Assembly (NCBI GenBank): GCA_958448375.1
Contig: CAUDDU010000028.1
Coordinates: 1-8,560 of the forward strand
Reading direction: 5' to 3'
Source: an uncultured Collinsella sp.
GTDB taxonomy: Bacteria > Actinomycetota > Coriobacteriia > Coriobacteriales > Coriobacteriaceae
Length of the DNA stretch: 8,560 bases
In this document: in pieces, positions 1 to 6,414 of the stretch
How positions within the stretch are numbered: position 1 is the stretch's first letter
Layout of the letters: every line of letters starts with the position of its first letter
Made by a program: the position numbers and the translations under genes
Notes under the pieces: generated by a model
Told to the model about the DNA's origin: nothing
Databases searched by the model: none
What the model saw: only the letters and a program-made list of their open reading frames with translations

Positions 1-279
1 GGAGGCCTCGTAGTGCACGGTGATCATATCGGCACCGGCATCGGCATACCAACCGACCGTCTCGTCGGGATTCGACACCATCAGGTGCGCGTCGACCGGC
101 ACGTCGGTGGAGCGCTTGACGGCCTTGAGGATGTCAACGCCAAAGGTGAGGTTGCCGGTAAAGTGACCGTCCATAACGTCGAAGTGCACGTAGTCGGCGC
201 AGGCGATTTTGTCGAGCTCGCCCTTGAGGTTGGCCATGTCGGCCGAAAGGACGGACGGAGCGATTTTGATGGAACCCAT
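1..279 (-). CDS. rpe: Ribulose-phosphate 3-epimerase, N-terminal 93 residues (cut by window edge)
   Basis: The enzyme interconverts D-ribulose 5-phosphate and D-xylulose 5-phosphate in the pentose phosphate pathway, in the cytoplasm. The frame opens at an ATG (277-279) and stays open to base 1, so only 93 residues of the usual ~215-220 are visible. The start of the TIM barrel is clear: IAPSVLSAD (residues 6-14, with the substrate-binding Ser9), VHFDVMDGHF (31-40, metal ligand His32 and catalytic Asp34), NLTFG (43-47) and DAHLMV (63-68, metal ligand His65). The second catalytic Asp lies beyond the edge. A site reading AGAAAGG (288-294) sits 8 bases before the ATG. The gene follows gpsA after 18 bases and is probably the last or a late gene of the operon. 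Identity is secure from motifs; its position next to gpsA is not one I know as common. Confidence 0.96.
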   Translation of the reverse strand, partial: MGSIKIAPSVLSADMANLKGELDKIACADYVHFDVMDGHFTGNLTFGVDILKAVKRSTDVPVDAHLMVSNPDETVGWYADAGADMITVHYEAS

Positions 280-297
280 GGTGGAAGCCTTTCTGCG

Positions 298-1305
298 TTA
301 GTCGGTGAGTCCGTAGAACTCTTGGGAGGGTACGCGGTCGGTAAGAATCTCGAGCGCCCTATCCAAAGTAACACCGTTGTAGAGCGTTTGCTCCACGGCA
401 AAGGTGAGCGGAATGTCTACGCCCAGTGAACGGGCGAGTTCGCTGACGCTGCGGGCCGCGACGGCGCCTTCGACCACCATATGCGTGCGCGTCTGATACT
501 CGTTGAGTGACACGCCGTGGGCAAACTCGTAGCCAAAGGTGCGGTTGCGCGAATGCTCCGAGGTGCAGGTGGCAATGAGGTCGCCCATGCCGGCGAGTCC
601 CATGCAGGTCATAGCTTGACCGCCGCGGGCGTGCACCAGACGGCTGATCTCGGCCAGGCCGCGCGTCATGATAAGGGCAAGCGTATTGTCGCCGGCACCG
701 GTGCCGGCGGAGATGCCGCACACGATGGCGATAACGTTTTTCATGGCACCGCAAACCTCGACGCCGGTCATGTCCTGCGACAGGTAGATGCGGAAGGCCG
801 TGGATAGGAGCAGGTCCTTAAAGGTCTCCCCTATCTGCGGATCTTTGCTTGCGATGACGGCGGCAGAAAGTCCGCCGCGGCAGATTTCCTCAGCATGGTT
901 GGGGCCCGAGAGCGCCGCCACGCGCGACTCGTTGCCGATCTCGCTGGCGATGACCTCGCTCATGAGCAGGCCGGACTCGGGCTCAATGCCCTTGGTGAGG
1001 CAGAGCACCGGGGTGCCGGCAGCGATGAAGGGTGCTGCCTGATGACATACGCTGCGCAGGTGTGTGGAGGGCACGGCAAAGATAATGGAGTCGGCGCCGT
1101 CGAGCGCCTGCGACAGGTCCGTGGTGGCGACAACGTTGCCGGGCAGCTCGTAGTCCACCAGATACCGGGGATTGCGGTGCTCGCCATTGATGCCGGCGGC
1201 CGTCTGCTCGCTATGGGCCCACATGGTCACGCGCTCGGCTCGCGCTGCAGCAAGGCCCGCGACGGCGGTTCCCCAGGAGCCGGAGCCAATCAGCGCAACA
1301 TTCAT
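298..1305 (-). CDS. gpsA: Glycerol-3-phosphate dehydrogenase [NAD(P)+]
   Basis: This cytoplasmic enzyme reduces dihydroxyacetone phosphate to sn-glycerol 3-phosphate, the backbone for phospholipids. It is 335 residues, normal for the family. The N-terminal Rossmann fold shows GSGSWGTA (7-14). LTKGIEP (103-109) and LSGPNHAEEI (132-141) form the middle conserved block; the latter replaces the commoner SGPSFA with SGPNHA. GAMKNVIAI (186-194) carries the catalytic Lys189, and GDLIATCTSEHSRNR (241-255) is the family's substrate-binding signature. The ATG is set by AGGAG (1312-1316) 6 bases upstream; that site overlaps the plsY stop TAG, and the two genes are 9 bases apart. The product feeds PlsY, encoded immediately upstream. 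The stop is TAA at 298-300. No frameshift or missing residue is seen. Confidence 0.98.
   Translation of the reverse strand: MNVALIGSGSWGTAVAGLAAARAERVTMWAHSEQTAAGINGEHRNPRYLVDYELPGNVVATTDLSQALDGADSIIFAVPSTHLRSVCHQAAPFIAAGTPVLCLTKGIEPESGLLMSEVIASEIGNESRVAALSGPNHAEEICRGGLSAAVIASKDPQIGETFKDLLLSTAFRIYLSQDMTGVEVCGAMKNVIAIVCGISAGTGAGDNTLALIMTRGLAEISRLVHARGGQAMTCMGLAGMGDLIATCTSEHSRNRTFGYEFAHGVSLNEYQTRTHMVVEGAVAARSVSELARSLGVDIPLTFAVEQTLYNGVTLDRALEILTDRVPSQEFYGLTD
690..709. repeat. 20-bp perfect palindrome inside gpsA
   Basis: Bases 690-709 read the same on both strands, with no spacer, centred on ACCGGT; the symmetry breaks at 689/710. It codes for the Ala-Gly-Thr-Gly-Ala-Gly stretch of GpsA (about residues 200-205), just before the conserved GDN. 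A repeated Gly/Ala codon pattern in GC-rich DNA can produce such symmetry by chance, so I record it as sequence structure with no assigned function. Confidence 0.6.
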
Positions 1306-1311
1306 GACTCT

Positions 1312-1317
1312 CTCCTA
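1312..1317 (-). promoter_or_regulatory. gpsA ribosome binding site overlapping the plsY stop
   Basis: On the minus strand the plsY stop TAG runs directly into TAGGAG, so the Shine-Dalgarno AGGAG shares bases with the stop codon. It lies 6 bases before the gpsA ATG. A ribosome ending plsY would be sitting on the gpsA initiation site, which suggests translational coupling (inference). Confidence 0.8.
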
Positions 1318-1998
1318 CTTATCGTCGGGCTCGGTGACGCGCTTGGTAAACGAGAGCTTGGACTCCTTACCCGTCATGAGCTTTTTGATGTTCGCACGAT
1401 GGGCCCACACCACAGTAATGCCGATCAGCGCCATGCAAAACTTAAGTCCGAGGCTGCTGTACGGAAAGACCGCGCAGGCAGCGATGGGAAGACCGATGGC
1501 CGCGGCAAGCGAGCCCACCGACACAAACTTGGTGATGGCGACGGCCACGATAAACATGCCCAGCAGCGACAGGCCAATAGGCCAGTACCAGGCGAGGATG
1601 ACGCCCAGACCAACTGCGATGCCCTTGCCGCCATGGAAGTTGAGGTAGGGCGAGAAGATATGGCCCCACACGGCTGCCAGGCAGATGACGCCGAGCATCC
1701 AGTCGCCGGCGGCACCGGGGGCCATAATGCTCACGGGGAAGCCGTAGCCCAAGTCGGCAATGAGCGGACGCGCGATAAGGACGCAGATGGCGCCCTTAAG
1801 GCAGTCGAGCAGCAGCGTGAGCGCGGCCACCTTGGGGCCGGCCACGCGCAGGGCGTTGGTGGTGCCGATGTTGCCGGAGCCCGCCTTACGAATGTCCGTG
1901 TGGTTGAACACGCGGCCCAGGATCAGACCAAACGGAATCGCCCCGATAAAGAACGAGACCACGGCGCAGATGGCGGTCAGAAGAATCGGATTATGCAT
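1315..1998 (-). CDS. plsY: Acyl-phosphate:glycerol-3-phosphate acyltransferase PlsY
   Basis: PlsY is an integral membrane enzyme that transfers a fatty acyl group from acyl-phosphate (made by PlsX) to position 1 of glycerol 3-phosphate, giving lysophosphatidic acid. The 227-residue protein has several hydrophobic spans: about 5-29, 54-78, 100-117, 126-158 (probably two) and 161-197 (probably two). The family motifs are present: SGNIGTTNALR (41-51), FHGGKGIAVGLG (121-132) and HRANIKKLMTGKE (200-212). Motif 2 has Val129 where GGKGxAT, with Thr, is commoner. The chosen ATG (1996-1998) has AAGGAG 7 bases upstream. The frame is open for 37 more codons, but these lie inside der in another frame and look non-native. 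The gene overlaps the end of der by 8 bases, so the two are likely coupled. GpsA, which makes its substrate, follows directly. Confidence 0.97.
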   Translation of the reverse strand: MHNPILLTAICAVVSFFIGAIPFGLILGRVFNHTDIRKAGSGNIGTTNALRVAGPKVAALTLLLDCLKGAICVLIARPLIADLGYGFPVSIMAPGAAGDWMLGVICLAAVWGHIFSPYLNFHGGKGIAVGLGVILAWYWPIGLSLLGMFIVAVAITKFVSVGSLAAAIGLPIAACAVFPYSSLGLKFCMALIGITVVWAHRANIKKLMTGKESKLSFTKRVTEPDDK

Positions 1999-3325
1999 CC
2001 TTTTGCTCCTTCTTCCTAAAGAAGAGTCGAATGGGCGTGCCGGCAAAGTCGAAGGTCGAGCGCATACGGTTCTCCACGTAGCGCTGGTAGGTGTCGTTGA
2101 CCAGGTCACTGTGGTTGACGAAGAACGTGAACGTCGGCGGGTTGACGCCCGTCTGGGTCACGTAGTGCATACGCAGGCGGCGCTTGCCGTCCACCACGGT
2201 ATGACCGAACTCGCGCAGGTCGGTGAGGAACGTGTTGAGGCGTGAGGTACTGATCTTTTGCGAGCGCGTCTTTTCGGCCGCGTCGACCATCGACCAGATC
2301 TTCTCGACGCTACGGCCGGTCAGGGCTGAGATGCGCAGGTACTGAGCCCAGGGAGCCATGACGCCCAGACGGCGGTCGACGGTCTCCATGCAGGCCTCGC
2401 GCTTGCGGTCATCGTCGAGCAGGTCCCACTTGTTGAGCAGCACCACGATGGCGCAGCCGCGCTCGATGGCAAGACCCATGACCTTCTGGTCCTGCTCGGT
2501 AACGCCCACGGAGGCGTCGACGACGAGCAGCGCCACGTCGGCGCGGTCGATGGCGCGCAGGCCGCGGACCATGGAGTAGTACTCGATGTTCTCGTACACA
2601 GTGCTCTTCTTGCGAATGCCCGCGGTGTCGACCATGCGGTAGTGCTTGCCGTTGCGCTCCACGACGGTGTCGATGGCGTCGCGCGTCGTGCCGGCAATGT
2701 TGGACACGATAGAGCGGTCGGCGCCCAGGATGCGGTTGAACAGCGACGACTTACCGGCGTTGGGACGGCCGATGATGGCGACGTTCAGCGCGTCGGGGAA
2801 CTCGTCGGCGACTTCGTCCTCTTCCTCAGGAAGCAGGGCCACGATGTCATCGAGCAGGTCGCCCGTGCCATGGCCATGCAGGGCCGAGAGCGGCGTGGGC
2901 TCGCCGATACCGAGCGAATAGAACTCCCAGATGCTGTCGTTTTCGCGATCGGGGTTGTCGAGCTTGTTCACCAGCAGAAAGACCGGCTTGTCGCAGCGCT
3001 TGAGCATGCGGGCGACCGACTCGTCCTCCTCGGTGACGCCGGTGCGGCCATCGACCACAAACAGGATGACTGCGGCTTCCTCGGCGGCGGCGAGCGCCTG
3101 GTCGCGGATGGACGTGGCAAAGACGTCGTCGCTCTTGAGCGGCTCGATACCGCCCGTGTCGACGATGGTGAACTCACGACCGTTCCAATCGGCCGTGTGA
3201 TACGAGCGGTCGCGCGTGACGCCGCGGGACTCGTGGACGATGGCGTCCGAGGTCTGGGCCAGGCGGTTAACGAGCGTGGACTTGCCCACGTTGGGGCGTC
3301 CGACGACGGCGACGATAGGTTTCAT
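1991..3325 (-). CDS. der: Ribosome assembly GTPase Der (EngA)
   Basis: Der is an essential GTPase that binds the 50S subunit precursor and helps its late maturation. It uniquely has two G domains in tandem, followed by a KH-like domain. The 444 residues match the usual length. G domain 1 has GRPNVGKS (9-16), RGVTRD (34-39), DTGG (56-59) and NKLD (120-123). G domain 2 has GRPNAGKS (186-193), AGTTRD (211-216), DTAG (233-236) and NKWD (298-301). An acidic linker rich in Glu/Asp (about 167-178) joins them. The KH-like domain covers about 350-438, ending in a basic FFRKKEQK tail. The ATG (3323-3325) follows AAAGGAG by 5 bases. An in-frame upstream extension of 20 codons reads into the previous gene and does not fit the family, which begins right at the first G motif. 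The gene sits between the DUF512 gene and plsY. Confidence 0.98.
   Translation of the reverse strand: MKPIVAVVGRPNVGKSTLVNRLAQTSDAIVHESRGVTRDRSYHTADWNGREFTIVDTGGIEPLKSDDVFATSIRDQALAAAEEAAVILFVVDGRTGVTEEDESVARMLKRCDKPVFLLVNKLDNPDRENDSIWEFYSLGIGEPTPLSALHGHGTGDLLDDIVALLPEEEDEVADEFPDALNVAIIGRPNAGKSSLFNRILGADRSIVSNIAGTTRDAIDTVVERNGKHYRMVDTAGIRKKSTVYENIEYYSMVRGLRAIDRADVALLVVDASVGVTEQDQKVMGLAIERGCAIVVLLNKWDLLDDDRKREACMETVDRRLGVMAPWAQYLRISALTGRSVEKIWSMVDAAEKTRSQKISTSRLNTFLTDLREFGHTVVDGKRRLRMHYVTQTGVNPPTFTFFVNHSDLVNDTYQRYVENRMRSTFDFAGTPIRLFFRKKEQKDA
2006..2011 (-). promoter_or_regulatory. plsY ribosome binding site inside der
   Basis: AAGGAG on the minus strand, 7 bases before the plsY ATG and within the last codons of der. 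It decides the plsY start among several possible in-frame starts. The 8-base overlap of the two genes makes re-initiation by ribosomes finishing der plausible. Confidence 0.8.
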
Positions 3326-3330
3326 CTGCT

Positions 3331-3338
3331 CTCCTTTA
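3331..3338 (-). promoter_or_regulatory. der ribosome binding site overlapping the upstream stop
   Basis: The minus strand reads TAAAGGAG: the TAA stop of the DUF512 gene runs into AAAGGAG, which is 5 bases before the der ATG. This supports the ATG at 3323-3325 over the longer open frame and points to coupled translation of the two genes (inference). Confidence 0.8.
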
Positions 3339-4778
3339 ATGGGTAGGGTCAGTGGAATTAGTAGAGTCGGCAGGCACAATGCCAAGGATGTGCTCTAGGG
3401 TATCGAGCAGCTCATGCGGCATGGTCGACACCACATGAACCTCGGCGCCGCGACTGGTAAGGCTTGCGAGTAAATCGTCACGATGATACTCGTCAAGCGT
3501 CATGCCGTCAGCGTTGAACATGAGCTTAGGCACAAAGAGCATAACCCCCGACAGGTCTTGTGGCAGCTGCTCCAGAATGTCACACGCGACGATGAGGCCG
3601 GTCACGTCCACGTTGCCGCCAAAGTAGCGGTTCTTGATGGCCGTGACGGTGCCGGCGAGACCATACCGCGACTCCACAAAGCGCGCCACGGTGTCGCGCG
3701 CGCTGGCGCCGGAGAGGCACAGCAGGTGCTGGTTGCGCTCGGCAATGCCAGCGCGGGCGCGGGCCAGACGCTCGGCGTCGGTAGCCAGCACGTCGTCGGT
3801 CTCGTCCAGATATGAGCGGATCATGCCAATGCCGTCGTAGTACTGCGGGTACCCGTCGTAAAAGTCTGCCTCGGGAGGATCGATGCCGGCGTCCAGATAG
3901 AACTCGTCGCTCATCTGGAAGGTGTGGCGGCCAAAGCGCTCATAGGCGCGGTCCTGGAACGGTCGGATCATGGCAATGGTCTCGCGCGCTAGCTCGGGCT
4001 TGTCGCTGTAGGACCAGCTAAAGCGGTTTTGATGCTTGGTAAAACCGAGCGGCACAATGCCCAGGCTGGTGATTTGCTCGTGCTCCTCGCAAAAGCGCAG
4101 GGTCTTTTCCAGCTCCTCACCGTCGTTCATGCCGGGGCACAACACGATCTGCGCATGAATCTCTATGCCGGCGGCCATGATGGCCTCGAGCACATCCATG
4201 CCGCGCTGGGCGTTGCGGCCCATCATACGGCGGCGGACGTCGGGGCTTACGGCGTGGACCGACACGTTCATGGGGCTCATGTTACGCTCGATGACGTTTT
4301 GCACGTCCTCGTCGGAGAGGTTCGTGAGCGTGACAAAGTTGCCCTGCAAAAAGCTCAGGCGGTAGTCGTCATCGCGAATATAGAGCGTTGAGCGGCCGCC
4401 CTTGGGGAGCATCGTCATAAAGCAGAACACGCAGGCGTTCACGCAGGTGCGCATGCCATCGAAGATGGGGCCATCGAACTCAAGGCCCCAGTCCTCTCCC
4501 GGGAAGCGGTCGAGCTCGACGGGGGTGACGGTGTTGTCGCGCGGGTCGAAAACCTCGAGGTCGACGGTGTCGTCGTCGGTCTCCCAGAGCCACACAATCA
4601 TGTCGGTGAGCTGCTCGCCATTGACCGTGAGCACGCGCATGCCCGGCTCGATACCCACATCCCATGCGGGCGATTCGGGACGTACGTTCTTAACGAGCGC
4701 GCCCTCACCCGGCTCGGGGTCGCGGCTGCGCCCGTAATCGGCCACCTCGGCGGCGTATGCGGGTACGGTCTGGTCCAT
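3336..4778 (-). CDS. PDZ / radical-SAM-like / DUF512 iron-sulfur protein, function unknown
   Basis: The protein has 480 residues and appears soluble, with no signal peptide or membrane span. Residues about 26-78 form a PDZ-like module (ALVKNVRPESPAWDVGIEPG with a following GEQL). Next comes a radical-SAM-type cluster motif CVNACVFC with Cys112, Cys116 and Cys119 (CX3CX2C), then LPKGGRSTLY (124-133), RDDDYRLSFLQGN (135-147) and TLTNLSDED (150-158), all hallmarks of the DUF512 family. DEFYLDAGIDPPE (291-303) and YPQYYDGIGM (310-319) open the C-terminal DUF512 domain, which continues through AIKNRYFGGNVDVTG (380-394). Family members are thought to bind a 4Fe-4S cluster, but no reaction is established to my knowledge. 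In Clostridia the family often lies directly upstream of der, as here. The start is uncertain: the ATG (4776-4778) is 2 bases after the ispH stop, and the only AAGGAG (4793-4798) is 14 bases away. Confidence 0.93.
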   Translation of the reverse strand: MDQTVPAYAAEVADYGRSRDPEPGEGALVKNVRPESPAWDVGIEPGMRVLTVNGEQLTDMIVWLWETDDDTVDLEVFDPRDNTVTPVELDRFPGEDWGLEFDGPIFDGMRTCVNACVFCFMTMLPKGGRSTLYIRDDDYRLSFLQGNFVTLTNLSDEDVQNVIERNMSPMNVSVHAVSPDVRRRMMGRNAQRGMDVLEAIMAAGIEIHAQIVLCPGMNDGEELEKTLRFCEEHEQITSLGIVPLGFTKHQNRFSWSYSDKPELARETIAMIRPFQDRAYERFGRHTFQMSDEFYLDAGIDPPEADFYDGYPQYYDGIGMIRSYLDETDDVLATDAERLARARAGIAERNQHLLCLSGASARDTVARFVESRYGLAGTVTAIKNRYFGGNVDVTGLIVACDILEQLPQDLSGVMLFVPKLMFNADGMTLDEYHRDDLLASLTSRGAEVHVVSTMPHELLDTLEHILGIVPADSTNSTDPTH

Positions 4779-4780
4779 GG

Positions 4781-5680
4781 TTAGCGGCAAAGCTCCTTGA
4801 TGCGCTCGACGGCGCGCTCGATGTGTTCTTGTGGGGTGGAGGCTCCGGCGGTGATGCCGATGTGGTGAGCGTCGGTAAACCACGCGGCCTGGAGCTCGGA
4901 TGCCTCCTCGATGTGATGTGTATGCTCACAGACGTTGGCGCAGATCTGCGCCAGGCGGCGGGTGTTGCCCGAGTTCTTGCCGCCCACCACGACCATGCAG
5001 TCGCAGCGGTTGGCAAGTGTGGCTGCTGCCTGTTGACGCTCACTCGTGGCGGCGCAGATGGTGTTGATCACACGCAGCTCCTGCACGCGCGGGGTTATGG
5101 CGGCCACGACCTCGGCGAGGTTCTGCGCGGTCTGGGTGGTCTGCACGACGAGGCCTACCTTGCCCTTGAGCGACAAAGCGTTGGCGTCGGCGGCACAGCT
5201 CACGACCTGCGCATCATTGCCTGCGTGGCCCAGAATACCCTCGACCTCGGGGTGACCCGGCTCGCCTACGACCACCACGCGGTAGCCCTCGCGCACCAGG
5301 CGCTCGGCTGCCATATGGACCTTCTTCACGTAGGGGCAGGTGGCGTCGACCACGTTGAGGCCGCGCTTGCGGGCAGCATCGATCACCTGTGGCACCACGC
5401 CATGGGCGCGGATGATCACAGTGCCGGTTGCAACATTATCCAGGTTCTCGGCCAAGCCAACGCCTGCCTCAGCGAGCTCGCGTACCACGATGGGGTTATG
5501 GATGAGCGGCCCCAGGGTGTGAACTTGAGTGCACTCCCCTGCCTGCGGCGCGGCGGCCAGCGCCATATCGAGCGCACGCTGTACGCCATAGCAAGTGCCG
5601 GCGTGGGCAGCGATCTCGATGGTAGGCGCGATTGCCTGGTTGGACGCAGTCGCGGAGGTGTTCGTCACGTTCTCGCTCAT
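4781..5680 (-). CDS. ispH: 4-hydroxy-3-methylbut-2-enyl diphosphate reductase
   Basis: IspH is a 4Fe-4S enzyme that converts HMBPP to IPP and DMAPP, the last step of the MEP isoprenoid pathway. Its 299 residues include the three cluster cysteines: Cys30 (AGTCYGVQRA), Cys115 (DATCPYVKKVH) and Cys209 (NTICAATSERQ). Other active-site residues fit: His61 (HNPIVV), His93 (RAHGV), GHPEVEG (142-148, with Glu145 as the probable proton donor), TTQT (181-184) and NSGNTRRL late in the protein. The motif around Cys30 has Thr where GFC is common. About 18 Ser/Thr/Ala/Asn-rich residues precede the first strand. I chose the ATG at 5678-5680, 2 bases after the plsC stop, with only a weak GCAGG 8 bases upstream; a GTG 10 codons earlier has no binding site. 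Presence of ispH implies the MEP rather than the mevalonate route. Confidence 0.97.
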   Translation of the reverse strand: MSENVTNTSATASNQAIAPTIEIAAHAGTCYGVQRALDMALAAAPQAGECTQVHTLGPLIHNPIVVRELAEAGVGLAENLDNVATGTVIIRAHGVVPQVIDAARKRGLNVVDATCPYVKKVHMAAERLVREGYRVVVVGEPGHPEVEGILGHAGNDAQVVSCAADANALSLKGKVGLVVQTTQTAQNLAEVVAAITPRVQELRVINTICAATSERQQAAATLANRCDCMVVVGGKNSGNTRRLAQICANVCEHTHHIEEASELQAAWFTDAHHIGITAGASTPQEHIERAVERIKELCR

Positions 5681-5682
5681 GG

Positions 5683-6411
5683 CTAGAACCTGCCCGGATG
5701 CTCGGCGCACAGATCGTCTCGCATGGCGTAGACGCGGTTCATGGCCTCGGACTCAAACCATTCCAGGCGCTCCGCGCGCTTAAGCCCGGCCGGTGCGTCG
5801 GAAAGCGAGACGGCCTTGCCGGCGCGGATCCAGCACTTCTTGGGACGCATGAGCTTTTTGCCCGCGGGCGTGATGTCGGACCAGCCGCAGATGGCGAGCG
5901 GGTTCACAGGTGCCTTTCCCATCTGGGCGATGAGCGCAAAACCGCCGTGGACCTCGGGCTTGATCTCGCGCGAGCGGATGCGCGTGCCCTCGGGGAAGAT
6001 CAGGACGTCCTCGCCGCGCTGCAGCGCATGTTGGGCGGCGCGCAGGCACTTCATATCGGCAGTACCACGCTCCACGGGGATGCCGCCAACGCGGCTAAAG
6101 GCCCAGCGCACAATCTTGCTCTTTGCGAACTCGGACTTAAAGATGGGACGAATGCGGCGCCCCCCAAAGAACAGCGCCGTCTCCACGGCCAAGAGCTCGG
6201 CCATCGAGGTGTGGTTGCAGATGACCACGCTTCCGCGGCCGTCCTGGCGCTCAAACAGCAGATTGGCATCCTCGACCTTCCAACGCCACATGAGCTTGGA
6301 GAAGGCCCAAAGGATGGCCATAACTACGACGACGGTGCCGCGGATGAGCGCTGGGAACTCGGCGTAGGGGGCGTTGTAATAATCCTCGGGCGTCTGCTTA
6401 AACAGGCGCAT
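5683..6411 (-). CDS. plsC: 1-acyl-sn-glycerol-3-phosphate acyltransferase (PlsC/AGPAT family)
   Basis: PlsC-type enzymes acylate position 2 of lysophosphatidic acid to give phosphatidic acid at the inner face of the membrane. The 242-residue protein has one hydrophobic segment (about 21-41) that likely anchors it, then the acyltransferase domain. Motif I reads NHTSMAE (66-72): His67 is present, but the acidic residue of HX4D is Glu72, not Asp; the codon is clearly GAG. Motif II is FKSEFAKS (91-98) with GGIPVERG (109-116), and motif III is FPEGTR (139-144). The end is basic, then acidic. Its ATG follows a perfect AAAGGAGGT by 5 bases. It lies 3 bases after cmk and 2 bases before ispH. The family is certain; that the substrate is lysophosphatidic acid is inferred from the operon, which also carries plsY and gpsA. 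Confidence 0.93.
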   Translation of the reverse strand: MRLFKQTPEDYYNAPYAEFPALIRGTVVVVMAILWAFSKLMWRWKVEDANLLFERQDGRGSVVICNHTSMAELLAVETALFFGGRRIRPIFKSEFAKSKIVRWAFSRVGGIPVERGTADMKCLRAAQHALQRGEDVLIFPEGTRIRSREIKPEVHGGFALIAQMGKAPVNPLAICGWSDITPAGKKLMRPKKCWIRAGKAVSLSDAPAGLKRAERLEWFESEAMNRVYAMRDDLCAEHPGRF

Positions 6412-6414
6412 GGG

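Noticed and set aside
895..2019. 374-codon open frame on the plus strand
   Set aside because: Antisense to gpsA and plsY; low-complexity His/Gly/Ala/Asp-rich product, no ribosome binding site or domain.
3326..3385. Longer N-terminus of Der from an upstream start
   Set aside because: The extra 20 residues read back into the DUF512 gene, do not match the family, and the internal ATG has a good AAAGGAG.
4757..5686. 309-codon open frame on the plus strand
   Set aside because: Mirrors ispH almost base for base, with no family motif of its own.
5681..5710. IspH starting at a GTG 10 codons upstream
   Set aside because: No Shine-Dalgarno sequence precedes it and it would overlap plsC by 28 bases; the ATG at 5678-5680 is simpler, though its own site is weak.
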